Positions 35,447 to 44,545 of a stretch of DNA of 64,000 nucleotides are shown piece after piece. The stretch covers positions 1-64,000 of the forward strand of contig JAEEYF010000030.1 in the NCBI GenBank assembly GCA_016291655.1, given 5' to 3'. Within the stretch, counting starts at the first letter, position 1. Every line of letters starts with the position of its first letter. The notes under the pieces were generated by a model. It saw nothing but the letters and a program-made list of their open reading frames with translations, did no database searches and had not been told where the DNA came from. Source of the DNA: Lachnospiraceae bacterium (GTDB lineage Bacteria > Bacillota > Clostridia > Lachnospirales > Lachnospiraceae). The position numbers and the translations under genes are program-made.

Positions 35447-36187
35447 ATGTCAAAATTACTTACAATTAAAGACCTTACGGTCAACGTAAAGGATAAAACC
35501 ATTCTTCGGGGGATCAATCTCGAGGTGGGAAGAGGCGAGACCCATGTACTCATGGGACCTAACGGAGCCGGTAAATCCACGCTGGGAAATGCGATCATGG
35601 GCAACCCCAACTACGAGATAACCGAAGGCTCCGTCTTTTTTGACGGAGAAGACATTCTTGAGGACGATGCTGCCGAAAGAGCAAAGAAAGGCATCTTCCT
35701 TACTTTCCAGAACCCGATCGAAGTACCGGGCATATCTCTTGCAAACTTTATCAGGAATTCCATTGATTGCAAGAACAATACAAGAACCAAGATCTGGGAA
35801 TTCAGAAAAGAACTCGAAAAGCAGATGAAGCTCCTGAACATGGACGAGGCATATGCAGACAGAGACCTTAACCTTGGTTTCTCAGGCGGTGAAAAGAAGA
35901 AGGCAGAGATCCTGCAGCTTCTCATGCTGAAGCCCTCTCTGGCCATTCTTGACGAAACAGACTCCGGACTTGATGTTGACGCCGTAAGGACCGTTTCAGC
36001 AGGCGTAAAGGAATTCCAGAAGGATCCGAACCGTGCGCTCATGATCATCACACACAGCACACGTATCCTTGAGCAGCTTCACGTTGATTATACACACATC
36101 ATTGTTGACGGTCGTATCGTTGAGACCGGTGACGCATCTCTTGTTGCAAAGGTAAATCGCGAAGGCTTCGTTAAGTATGCTTCTTAA
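35447..36187 (+). CDS. sufC: SUF Fe-S assembly ATPase SufC
   Basis: 246 residues, cytoplasmic ABC-type ATPase of the SufBCD scaffold. Walker A GPNGAGKST, signature FSGGEKKKAEIL, Walker B LAILDETDSGLD, a set typical of SufC. AAGGAGG precedes the ATG. First structural gene of the order sufC-B-D-S-U. Confidence 0.97.
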   Translation: MSKLLTIKDLTVNVKDKTILRGINLEVGRGETHVLMGPNGAGKSTLGNAIMGNPNYEITEGSVFFDGEDILEDDAAERAKKGIFLTFQNPIEVPGISLANFIRNSIDCKNNTRTKIWEFRKELEKQMKLLNMDEAYADRDLNLGFSGGEKKKAEILQLLMLKPSLAILDETDSGLDVDAVRTVSAGVKEFQKDPNRALMIITHSTRILEQLHVDYTHIIVDGRIVETGDASLVAKVNREGFVKYAS

Positions 36188-36233
36188 TGCTGCATAGTTA
36201 GCATATGCTTACTTGACAGGGAAAGGAATTATA

Positions 36234-37646
36234 ATGAAAGAAAAAACCAAACTCGATGATGTCGACAGAAATTTATATGATTTCCGATTCGAAGAAAGCG
36301 ATGAGGATTTCTACAAAGTAGACAGCGGACTGACGCCCGAGATCGTAGAGCAGATCTCGAGGGAAAAGAACGATCCGCTGTGGATGAGGGAACTGAGGCT
36401 GGAATCGCTTAAGGTTTATGAGGAAATGAAAATGCCCGATTGGGGTCCGTCCCTTGACGGATTGGATATGAACAATATCATAACCTATATTAAGCCGAAG
36501 ACAGAAATGGTGGCATCGTGGGACGATGTGCCTGATGATATAAAGGAAACCTTTGAAAGGCTCGGTATTCCGAAGGCTGAGCGTGATTCTCTTGCGGGAG
36601 TGGGCGCGCAGTATGACTCGGAGATCGTTTATCACAATATGAAAAAAGAAGTTGCGGAGCAGGGCGTGATCTACACGGACCTTGAATCTGCGCTTCACGG
36701 ACCCTATGCAGAGATGATCAGAGAGCATTTCATGAAGCTTCTGCCCGCAAAGGATCACAAATTCATGGCGCTTCACGGAGCTGTATGGTCGGGCGGTTCG
36801 TTTGTTTACGTTCCCCCGGGCGTAAAGGTGGAGATCCCCTTACAGTCCTACTTCAGATTGAATGCTCCCGGCGCGGGACAGTTCGAGCATACGCTGATCA
36901 TCGTTGATGAAGGCGCTGACCTGCACTTCATCGAAGGCTGCTCGGCACCCAAGTACAACATAGCAAACCTGCATGCGGGTGCGGTTGAACTTTATGTAAG
37001 AAAGAATGCGAGACTCAGATATTCCACCATTGAAAACTGGTCGAAGAACATGTACAACCTTAACTCCAAGAGAGCGCTGGTTGAAGAAGGCGGTAAGATG
37101 GAATGGGTTTCCGGATCTTTCGGATCCCATACGGGTTACCTCTATCCCATGACGATCCTTAAGGGAGACAATTCAAAATGCGAATTTACCGGTATTACTT
37201 TTGCGGGTAAAGGACAGAATCTGGATACGGGACTGAAGATCGTTCACAGCGGCAAGAACACGACCTCCGCGGTTAACACGAAGTCCATTTCGAAGAGCGG
37301 CGGCATAGGAACGATGAGAAGCTCGGTGCTTGTAAATCCCGGTGCGGAAAATGCCAAGTCTACCGTAGACTGTGCAACGCTCATGCTGGATTCGGAATCC
37401 TGCTCCGACACCATCCCCGTAATGGACATCCGTACACAGAGCGCGGATGTAGGTCATGAAGCAAAGATCGGCCGTATCAGCAATGATGCCATCTTCTATC
37501 TTATGTCCAGAGGCATGGGTGAAGAGGATGCGAGAGCTATGATCGTAAGCGGATTTGCGGACAATGTATCCAAGGAGCTTCCGCTTGAATATGCAATTGA
37601 GATGAATAACCTGATCCGCCTTGAAATGGTGGGTTCCATCGGTTAG
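36234..37646 (+). CDS. sufB: SUF Fe-S scaffold protein SufB
   Basis: 470 residues from ATG 36234 (GGGAAAGGA at 36219-36227); a TTG 21 bp earlier is in frame but precedes the ribosome site. The right-handed beta-helix core carries SFVYVPPGVKVEIPLQSYFR, HFIEGCSAP and the C-terminal GHEAKIGRISNDAIFYLMSRG segment that forms the SufB-SufD contact. It holds the nascent cluster with SufC and SufD. Confidence 0.95.
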   Translation: MKEKTKLDDVDRNLYDFRFEESDEDFYKVDSGLTPEIVEQISREKNDPLWMRELRLESLKVYEEMKMPDWGPSLDGLDMNNIITYIKPKTEMVASWDDVPDDIKETFERLGIPKAERDSLAGVGAQYDSEIVYHNMKKEVAEQGVIYTDLESALHGPYAEMIREHFMKLLPAKDHKFMALHGAVWSGGSFVYVPPGVKVEIPLQSYFRLNAPGAGQFEHTLIIVDEGADLHFIEGCSAPKYNIANLHAGAVELYVRKNARLRYSTIENWSKNMYNLNSKRALVEEGGKMEWVSGSFGSHTGYLYPMTILKGDNSKCEFTGITFAGKGQNLDTGLKIVHSGKNTTSAVNTKSISKSGGIGTMRSSVLVNPGAENAKSTVDCATLMLDSESCSDTIPVMDIRTQSADVGHEAKIGRISNDAIFYLMSRGMGEEDARAMIVSGFADNVSKELPLEYAIEMNNLIRLEMVGSIG

Positions 37647-37657
37647 GGAGGTATAGT

Positions 37658-38722
37658 ATGGACAATGCGAGAGATTTATACGTAAATCCCCTGCCGAAGC
37701 CTACCTGGCACAGATGCAGGGTTAATGATGCAAGAATAGTTTTAAAGGAAACCGGGGTGGTTCCCGCCATTTTGAGCGTTTCCGCATCTTCGGGCGTGAA
37801 CGGAAAGATGGTGCTTGCGGAAGAGGATTTCAGAAAGATGGAATCCGGAATGGGCAAGGATTTCGAACAATACGGTTTCTCGGTTACCGGAGCACCTGTT
37901 TGCAGGCATGTGACCGCCGGAGCGGATGAAGAGATCAACGTGGATCTTTGGTATGACGGAAAGACGGATTGCTTCAATTCCTTCAGATTTGAGATCGAGG
38001 ACAATGCCGCAGTAGACATATACATGGTCTGCAGACAAAAAAAGGAAGAAATGTTCAAAGGCTGTATCGATACGAGGATCAAGGTCGGTAAAAATGCACA
38101 TGTTCGTCTGATCCAGGTCAACGAAACAAAAGGAACCTGCGTTTACAACAATGTGGCAGCGGCTGTTGATGACAATGGACAGTTTGAGATCATCCACATT
38201 CTGCCCGACGGAAAAGAAGTGTTTGACGGAGTGGCTGCCGATCTGTTCGGAAAAAGCAGCCGGATGACCATTGATACCGCATATGATGCGAAGTGCGATA
38301 CAAAGTTTGACATTAACTACGTTGCCCGTCACAGAGGCAGGGAGAGCCTTTGTGAGATCTCGGCAAACGGGATACTGGAAAAAGGCGCGGAGAAATGCTT
38401 CCGTACAACAGTGGACTTTATTACGGGCTGCGTCGAGGCTAAGGGGGTTGAAAATGAGGACGTCCTGCTTATGGACGATAATGTTATCAACAAAACTGTT
38501 CCGTTGATCCTTTGTACGGAAGAGGATGTTGAAGGTGAACACGGAGCAACGATCGGAAAACTCAGTGACGAGATCCTCTTCTATCTCAATACCAGAGGCA
38601 TAGAAGAGTCGATGGCGTACAAGCTGATATCCGCCGGAAGAATGGCAAGCGTGATCAATCTCATTCCCAAGGCGACGTTGCGTAAGGAAATTTATGAAAT
38701 GATAGGTGCGGAGCAGATCTGA
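37658..38722 (+). CDS. sufD: SUF Fe-S scaffold protein SufD
   Basis: A 354-residue paralogue of SufB. The C-terminal family block is clear: GEHGATIGKLSDEILFYLNT, then RGIEESMAYKLISAGRMASV. The N-terminal half is diverged, as usual. It starts 11 bp after sufB, and its TGA shares one base with the sufS ATG. It completes the SufBC2D complex. Confidence 0.93.
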   Translation: MDNARDLYVNPLPKPTWHRCRVNDARIVLKETGVVPAILSVSASSGVNGKMVLAEEDFRKMESGMGKDFEQYGFSVTGAPVCRHVTAGADEEINVDLWYDGKTDCFNSFRFEIEDNAAVDIYMVCRQKKEEMFKGCIDTRIKVGKNAHVRLIQVNETKGTCVYNNVAAAVDDNGQFEIIHILPDGKEVFDGVAADLFGKSSRMTIDTAYDAKCDTKFDINYVARHRGRESLCEISANGILEKGAEKCFRTTVDFITGCVEAKGVENEDVLLMDDNVINKTVPLILCTEEDVEGEHGATIGKLSDEILFYLNTRGIEESMAYKLISAGRMASVINLIPKATLRKEIYEMIGAEQI

Positions 38723-39945
38723 TGAGCTTTATCAATATTGACGGGATCAGAAGGGAGTTTGCGCTGTTCAGAGAGGCAAAGGATCTTGTTTATCTTGACA
38801 ACAGTGCGACTTCCCAAAAGCCTGACTGCGTTCTTGACGCAGTCAGGACTTTCTATGAAAAAGAAAATGCAAATCCTTTCAGAGGCATATACGAATTGTC
38901 CGAGCGGGCAACAAACGCATATGAAAACTCGAGAAAAACGGTGGCGGATTTTTTGAATGCGGCGGATCCTTCGGAGATCGTTTTTACGAGAAACGCCTCG
39001 GAGAGCCTGAACCTTGCGGCATTCAGCCTCGGTGAACTGATGGTCCGAGAAGGGGATGAGGTCGTCATTTCCATTTCCGAGCATCACAGCAATATGCTTC
39101 CATGGAGATCGATGGCGGAGAGAAAAGGCGCGGTTGTAAAGTACCTGAATTGCGGCAAAGACGGCGGTCTGGAGCCTTCCGAACTGGAAAAACTGATGAC
39201 CGACAGAACAACGATCGTTGCCGTGACAGCCATGTCAAATGTGTTCGGAAAACTGAATGACGTTAAAGCACTTGCAGCCATAGCACATTCAAAGAATGCG
39301 GTGATAGTTGCGGACGGAGCGCAGAGTGTCCCGCACACCAAGACTGATGTGAGAGATACAGATGTCGATCTCCTGGCATTTTCCGGTCACAAACTCCTTG
39401 CACCGATGGGTATCGGAGTCTTATACGGTAAAAAGGAGCTGTTAAAGAAGATGCCGCCCTTCCTGACGGGAGGAGAAATGATCGAGCGGGTTTCCACCGA
39501 GGAGATCGTCTATTCCGAGGCGCCTCATAAATTCGAAGCGGGAACGGTAAACGCGGGAGGCGCGGTTGGACTTGCACAGGCGATAAAGTACCTGGAAGGT
39601 ATAGGCATGGAAAATATTGCAAAGAGGGAACACGAACTGACCGAATATGCCATGAACCGATTGAGGATGGTTCCGGGGATTACGGTGATAGGATCGCCAA
39701 AGGCCGAGGATCACAACGGGATTCTCACTTTTAAAGTGGAAAATGTTCATCCGCATGATGTTTCTGCGATCCTGGCGGACAACAACATTGCGGTAAGAGC
39801 AGGGCATCACTGCGCAGAGCCGTTACACAGGTTCATAGGGATACCCTCCACAACCAGAGCGTCGATCATGTTCTATAATACGGAAGAAGAGATAGACAGG
39901 TTTATAAAATGTGTTTCGGAAATCCGCGGGTTAATGGGTTACTAA
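38722..39945 (+). CDS. sufS: Cysteine desulfurase SufS
   Basis: A 407-residue PLP enzyme that takes sulfur from cysteine. VYLDNSATSQKP at the N terminus, SEHHSNMLPW, the PLP Lys in FSGHKLLAPMGIG, and the catalytic Cys in AGHHCAEPLH are all present. The class II active-site loop fits SufS rather than NifS/IscS. It donates sulfur to SufU, encoded next. Confidence 0.95.
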   Translation: MSFINIDGIRREFALFREAKDLVYLDNSATSQKPDCVLDAVRTFYEKENANPFRGIYELSERATNAYENSRKTVADFLNAADPSEIVFTRNASESLNLAAFSLGELMVREGDEVVISISEHHSNMLPWRSMAERKGAVVKYLNCGKDGGLEPSELEKLMTDRTTIVAVTAMSNVFGKLNDVKALAAIAHSKNAVIVADGAQSVPHTKTDVRDTDVDLLAFSGHKLLAPMGIGVLYGKKELLKKMPPFLTGGEMIERVSTEEIVYSEAPHKFEAGTVNAGGAVGLAQAIKYLEGIGMENIAKREHELTEYAMNRLRMVPGITVIGSPKAEDHNGILTFKVENVHPHDVSAILADNNIAVRAGHHCAEPLHRFIGIPSTTRASIMFYNTEEEIDRFIKCVSEIRGLMGY

Positions 39946-39982
39946 AATATATGCCTGAGAGAAAAGAGCAAGGGGCTATAAA

Positions 39983-40426
39983 ATGAACAACAGAACTTTT
40001 TACAATGAAATATTGACGGAACACAATATGCATCCGGCTCACAAACATGTAAGCGTGGGATCGGTCATTTCGTTGAGGGGTGTAAACCCCTCCTGCGGAG
40101 ATGATATTACGCTGCAGCTTCTTTTGGGGGATGACGGGATAATAAAGGATGGTTCCTTCACCGGAGACGGCTGCGCGATCTCTCAGGCCTCGGCAGACAT
40201 GATGCTGGACCTTATAATAGGAAAAACCGTAGATGAGGCAATGAAGCTTAAGGACACTTTTGTCAAGATGATCCGCGGCGAAGCGAGCGAGGAGGAGATA
40301 GAAACCCTTGAAGAAGCTTCTGCTCTGCGGGACATATCTCATATGCCGTCCAGAGTTAAGTGTGCGGTTTTGGGCTGGCATACCTTCGAAGAGATGATGA
40401 AGGATCATGGGGGCAAGAAGGAGTAA
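39983..40426 (+). CDS. sufU: Zinc-dependent sulfurtransferase SufU
   Basis: 147 residues. Conserved Cys in NPSCGDDI, GDGCAISQAS and RVKCAVLGW, plus the Asp of the first motif, form the zinc/sulfur-acceptor site of SufU. The insert between the second and third Cys, typical of SufU rather than IscU, is present. It accepts persulfide from SufS. Last gene of the operon; I see no clear terminator directly after it. Confidence 0.93.
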   Translation: MNNRTFYNEILTEHNMHPAHKHVSVGSVISLRGVNPSCGDDITLQLLLGDDGIIKDGSFTGDGCAISQASADMMLDLIIGKTVDEAMKLKDTFVKMIRGEASEEEIETLEEASALRDISHMPSRVKCAVLGWHTFEEMMKDHGGKKE

Positions 40427-40496
40427 AATGCGGGTTTAGTCAGGCTTATAGATTAATTAAATGTTTATAGATATAAAATACTTGTATACATTTTTC

Positions 40497-40525
40497 TTGA
40501 CGTCAGTCTAATATAGTAGTATAAT
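40497..40525 (+). promoter_or_regulatory. Promoter of the opp operon
   Basis: TTGACG (40497-40502), 17 bp, TATAAT (40520-40525). It gives a leader of about 190 nt before oppA. Confidence 0.75.
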
Positions 40526-40529
40526 TCTT

Positions 40530-40616
40530 GCACAATATTCCCAGAGTTTATTATTGTATACTTTAAGAAGGAAGCACGGAATGAGCAATGGAGCTCACCG
40601 GATGCTTCTTTTGTGC
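40530..40616 (+). ncRNA. Structured leader upstream of oppA (candidate cis-regulatory RNA)
   Basis: A hairpin, GAAGCA/TGCTTC (40571-40576 with 40603-40608) with inner CGG/CCG and TGAGC/GCTCA pairs, is extended outward by A-U and G-U pairs and followed by a T-rich stretch. Just upstream, ACAATA (40532-40537) can pair with TATTGT (40552-40557), while GCACAA (40530-40535) can instead pair with TTGTGC (40611-40616). The two pairings exclude each other, as in a switch. I do not recognise a known riboswitch class. Confidence 0.4.
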
Positions 40617-40721
40617 TTTATTGGGGCTTTTAGTAAATTAAAGTAATAAGATAGCAGAGCAAAAAAGCAATGAATTAAGCATACATTGGTAAACACGAAG
40701 GAGACAAAAGGAGGATATTTC

Positions 40722-43406
40722 ATGAAAAACATGAAGAAAATTCTCTCTCTTGTACTGGTGGGAGCTATGGTTGCTTCCATGGCAGCGTGCGGAGGGAAGA
40801 ATAACAAGGCTGGCGCTACACCTACACCGGCACAAAGTGAGACAGGCAAGCCTGAAGCTACAAAGGCACCCGAAAAGACGGAAAAACCCGTGATCAAAGC
40901 ACCTTCTATGAATGTTTTGGATCCTGCGATTGATTATTCAAAGAAAACAATTAATGCAGGTTCTGTACAAGCTACGATCGGCAGTTCTGCCGGCGGTGTT
41001 GTCGGTCATGATGTATATTCAGGTGTAGAAGGCAAGGATTACACAGATCCTGCGGTTTATACATATAATGACTATACAGCAGGCACTTCTAACATGAAGT
41101 GGTCTACCCATACTTGGGAAACGGCAGATGATCGCGCTATTCTGGACTACATCAGCAGCGAATTCTATACATTTAAGCTTAATTCTGATCGTACCGGATG
41201 GTCCATAATTCCTGTTTTGGCAGCTGACTATCCTGTAGATGTTACGGCAGATTATGTTGGCAAATATGGAATCAATGCAGGCGAAAAGGGTAAGGCGTGG
41301 AAGATCGCCATCGATCCCGCTGCTTGCTGGGAAGACGGCACGCCTATTGACGCTCAGTATCTCCTTTATTCATATAAAGAGCTTCTTAATCCTAAGATGC
41401 TCAACAGACGTGCAGACTCTGTGTATGCAGGTACATTCCAGATCGTAAACGCGAAGAATTATCTCTATGGTGGAACCTCCGTTTTAACAGATAACAAGGC
41501 AAGCGGAGCGATCAAGTATAAAAAGGAAGATCTTAAGCTTGGGGCGGACGGCGTTTATTATACTCCCGACGGCGGTATGGTATACATCGGACTCGACTTT
41601 AAGCTTAATCAGTGCGGCGGAAAAACTCTCAAAGCTTATGTAGACGGATATGGCACAGCTTACTTTGATGTTACGAACTGGGAAGCACTTATCGCAAAGG
41701 TTGACAAAAAGGGACTTATTCCCCTTACCGAGGAAAACTACAAGCTTTTTGTTCCCGTAACCACAGGCAACCCTGCATGGAATGAAACAGAAGCGGACGT
41801 TCCCACTTACTTTGTATATGAAGAGAGCTTTGAGGAGGTTGACTTCTCCGAAGTCGGCATTATTGCTACCGATGATAACAGCTTGATCTTTATTACGACT
41901 GCAGAGATAGAAGAACCCAACTACTATGTTCCTTACAACCTTGGTAGTTCGTATCTTGTTTACAAGCCCCTTTGGGAGTCCTGCAAGAAGTTCTTTGATA
42001 AGGACGGCAATCAGGTTGATGCAAACTCTGATAAGATTGCGTCAATAACAACAGATTATTGTACAACAAAAGACACCACAATGTCTTATGGCCCTTATAA
42101 GCTCACCTACTTCGAGCTTGATAAGAAGTACACTCTGTCCAGAAATGAAAACTGGTGGGGCTACAAGAGCGGAAAGTTCAAGGGACAGTATCAGACAGAC
42201 GTTATAGATGTCCAGGTTATTGCAGATCACGCTACACAGCTTCTTGCTTTCCTTAATGGAGAAGTTGACGCTGTAGGTCTTCAGTCAGAGGACATGGAGA
42301 AGTATGGTTCTTCCAGCTTCATTCATTACACACCTCAGAGCTACACCACAAAGCTTTCCTTCAACACAGACATGGATGCTCTTAAGGCAAGGAAAACAAA
42401 TGCACAGGTACTTACCAATGCGTTCTTCCGTAAAGGCTTCAGTCTTGCAATCGACAGAAATACTTTTGCAAAGTCTTATACAGCAGCAGGTACCGCAGGA
42501 TATGGTCTCTTAAACAAGATGTATGTTTACGATCCTTTCACAGGTGCCGCTTATCGTGATACCGATGGTGCTATGGATGCTATTGTATCCGTATATGGTA
42601 TTACATATGGCCCTGACGGAGATTTCGATACACTTGAGGAAGCATATGAGGCAGTTACCGGATACGAACCCGAGAAAGCAAGCGCATGCATGCAGCAGGC
42701 ATATAACGAGCTCGTAACCGAAGGCGTATATGACGGCGTATCGCCTGTGACACTTCAGATCTCCGTTTACAACTCCGACGACATCTATGTTAAGATGTTC
42801 AATTACCTTAATGATGCCCTTAAGGCAGCATGCAAGGGAACAAGCTTTGAAGGAAAGGTTTCCCTTACAATGGTTGTTGATGCCGATTACTATGACACAA
42901 TGAATTCAGGCGGAACAGACATCATCTTCTCAACATGGGGCGGTGCAGCAAACTCACCCTTCACACTTCTTTATGAGTGCTACTGTGATGCAGCTGACGG
43001 AAGCGGACAGCAGATGGAATACGGTTTTGATACCGAAGCTGTAAAGGTTACCCTTGACATCAACGGCAAGGAATATACCCAGGGTCTCAGAACATGGGCA
43101 CTCTGGATGGATGGAAACAAGGATACTGTTATTTCTTCAAACGACGGATCCACGAAGCTTGAAACATTTGCTACTTATGATGCCGAGACAAAAGCTGCTC
43201 TCTTCGGAAAGATGGAATATGCTTATCTTTCCATGGGCGTAGTAACTCCTGTATATTATCGTAACGTTGCATCCCTTCACGCACAGAAGTTGATCTATCC
43301 TGTAGATCACTTTGTAAACACGGTTGAATACGGTGGATTGGAATTCATCACATATAAGTATAACGATGAAGAATGGGCAAAGGTTAAGAGCACCATTACT
43401 TACTAA
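40722..43406 (+). CDS. oppA: Oligopeptide ABC transporter, substrate-binding lipoprotein (OppA-like, enlarged)
   Basis: 894 residues from ATG 40722 (AAAAGGAGG just before; an upstream in-frame GTG lies before this site). The lipoprotein signal ends MAAC and is followed by a low-complexity linker rich in Ala/Thr/Pro. The family 5 solute-binding fold is spread out: WKIAIDPAACWEDGTPIDAQ, GPYKLTYFELDKKYTLSRNENW and RKGFSLAIDRNTFAK are typical OppA blocks. Usual OppA length is about 550, so some 300 extra residues are inserted, mostly in the first half. It is first gene of a five-gene transporter operon. Confidence 0.85.
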   Translation: MKNMKKILSLVLVGAMVASMAACGGKNNKAGATPTPAQSETGKPEATKAPEKTEKPVIKAPSMNVLDPAIDYSKKTINAGSVQATIGSSAGGVVGHDVYSGVEGKDYTDPAVYTYNDYTAGTSNMKWSTHTWETADDRAILDYISSEFYTFKLNSDRTGWSIIPVLAADYPVDVTADYVGKYGINAGEKGKAWKIAIDPAACWEDGTPIDAQYLLYSYKELLNPKMLNRRADSVYAGTFQIVNAKNYLYGGTSVLTDNKASGAIKYKKEDLKLGADGVYYTPDGGMVYIGLDFKLNQCGGKTLKAYVDGYGTAYFDVTNWEALIAKVDKKGLIPLTEENYKLFVPVTTGNPAWNETEADVPTYFVYEESFEEVDFSEVGIIATDDNSLIFITTAEIEEPNYYVPYNLGSSYLVYKPLWESCKKFFDKDGNQVDANSDKIASITTDYCTTKDTTMSYGPYKLTYFELDKKYTLSRNENWWGYKSGKFKGQYQTDVIDVQVIADHATQLLAFLNGEVDAVGLQSEDMEKYGSSSFIHYTPQSYTTKLSFNTDMDALKARKTNAQVLTNAFFRKGFSLAIDRNTFAKSYTAAGTAGYGLLNKMYVYDPFTGAAYRDTDGAMDAIVSVYGITYGPDGDFDTLEEAYEAVTGYEPEKASACMQQAYNELVTEGVYDGVSPVTLQISVYNSDDIYVKMFNYLNDALKAACKGTSFEGKVSLTMVVDADYYDTMNSGGTDIIFSTWGGAANSPFTLLYECYCDAADGSGQQMEYGFDTEAVKVTLDINGKEYTQGLRTWALWMDGNKDTVISSNDGSTKLETFATYDAETKAALFGKMEYAYLSMGVVTPVYYRNVASLHAQKLIYPVDHFVNTVEYGGLEFITYKYNDEEWAKVKSTITY

Positions 43407-43438
43407 TCCTTAAAAACAATAATTATTATAGCTATGGC

Positions 43439-43473
43439 AGCAAGGTACGGGCTTTTTAGGTCCGTATCTTGCT
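43439..43473 (+). promoter_or_regulatory. Hairpin between oppA and oppB
   Basis: AGCAAGGTACGG (43439-43450) pairs with CCGTATCTTGCT (43462-43473), one G-U pair, without a clean T run after it. Such hairpins after binding-protein genes usually stabilise the upstream message or partly terminate, giving more binding protein than permease. Confidence 0.65.
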
Positions 43474-43584
43474 TTGCCTAAAAGACACATCACCATGCTA
43501 ATGAACAGAAGTGTAGATTTGAATTGGAAAATATCCTTTTAGGTTGATCATAGATGAAACATTAGACAGATACGGAGAAATAAA

Positions 43585-44541
43585 ATGGGAAAGTATATAC
43601 TTAAAAGAATATTATTTATTTTCCTGACTTTCTTTATCATCATTACCATGTGCTTTGTTTTGATAAAGTTGCTTCCGCTTCCGGCAGTTAAGGAAATGGG
43701 CAGAGACGTGGAGCTCGTAAAAGCCAGAAGAATGGCTATGGGATACGGAAAGCCTATACTTGTACAATATTTCTTATATTGGAAACATATTCTGACCGCG
43801 GGAGATTTCGGCCTTGGTGAGCAGATGTATGTAGGACAGGAAGTTGCATCCATCATGCTAAGCAAACTTCCCTATACGGTAGTGGTTAACTTTTATTCCA
43901 TTATTGTGGCAATTCCTTTCGGTCTTCTTTTCGGTATTTACGCCGCACTGAAGAAAAACAAGTGGCAGGATGGAGTGATCTCTACAGGTGTAATGATCCT
44001 TGTATCGGTACCCAGCTACGTATATGCATTTCTCGTACAGTATTTTTTGTGCTATAAAACAGGTTGGTTTACTCTTACGGTGGCCTCCAGAGAAACCACA
44101 TCATTTTTCTCGTTCGCAATGTTCAGGTCTATGTTCCCTGCAGTTTTTTCACTTGCTCTCGGAACAGTAGCAGGACTTACCAGATTTACAAGAGCGGAAT
44201 TGGCTGAGGTTCTAACGGGAGACTATCTTTTACTTGCACGTACAAAGGGACTCACCAAGAATCAGGCTATCATCAGACATGCCATGAGAAATGCGATGGT
44301 TCCTATTCTTCCGATGATACTTGCAGAGTTCATAGGAATTCTGGGAGGATCCTTTATCATAGAGAAGATCTTCTCGATCCCGGGCATCGGAGCGCTTGCA
44401 ATTATAGCCATCAATGTTCGTGATTACAATTTCTTTATGGCTGAGACGTTCTTCTATACGGCATTGGGATTATTCAGTAATCTTGTTTTGGATCTGAGTT
44501 ACGGTTTTATCGATCCTCGTATAAAGATGGGACAGAGGTAG
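43585..44541 (+). CDS. oppB: Oligopeptide ABC transporter permease OppB
   Basis: 318 residues, six membrane helices. N-terminal YILKRILFIFLTFFIIITM, and the permease EAA-type loop RTKGLTKNQAIIRHAMRNAM followed by FIIEKIFSIPGIG are classic for the DppB/OppB family. The size is standard, in contrast to the other subunits. It lies 178 bp after oppA and 4 bp before oppC. Confidence 0.93.
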   Translation: MGKYILKRILFIFLTFFIIITMCFVLIKLLPLPAVKEMGRDVELVKARRMAMGYGKPILVQYFLYWKHILTAGDFGLGEQMYVGQEVASIMLSKLPYTVVVNFYSIIVAIPFGLLFGIYAALKKNKWQDGVISTGVMILVSVPSYVYAFLVQYFLCYKTGWFTLTVASRETTSFFSFAMFRSMFPAVFSLALGTVAGLTRFTRAELAEVLTGDYLLLARTKGLTKNQAIIRHAMRNAMVPILPMILAEFIGILGGSFIIEKIFSIPGIGALAIIAINVRDYNFFMAETFFYTALGLFSNLVLDLSYGFIDPRIKMGQR

Positions 44542-44545
44542 AAAT

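Noticed and set aside
37742-38542. 266-codon minus-strand frame opposite sufD
   Set aside because: Shadow of a conserved SUF gene in a tightly coupled operon; no promoter or ribosome site.
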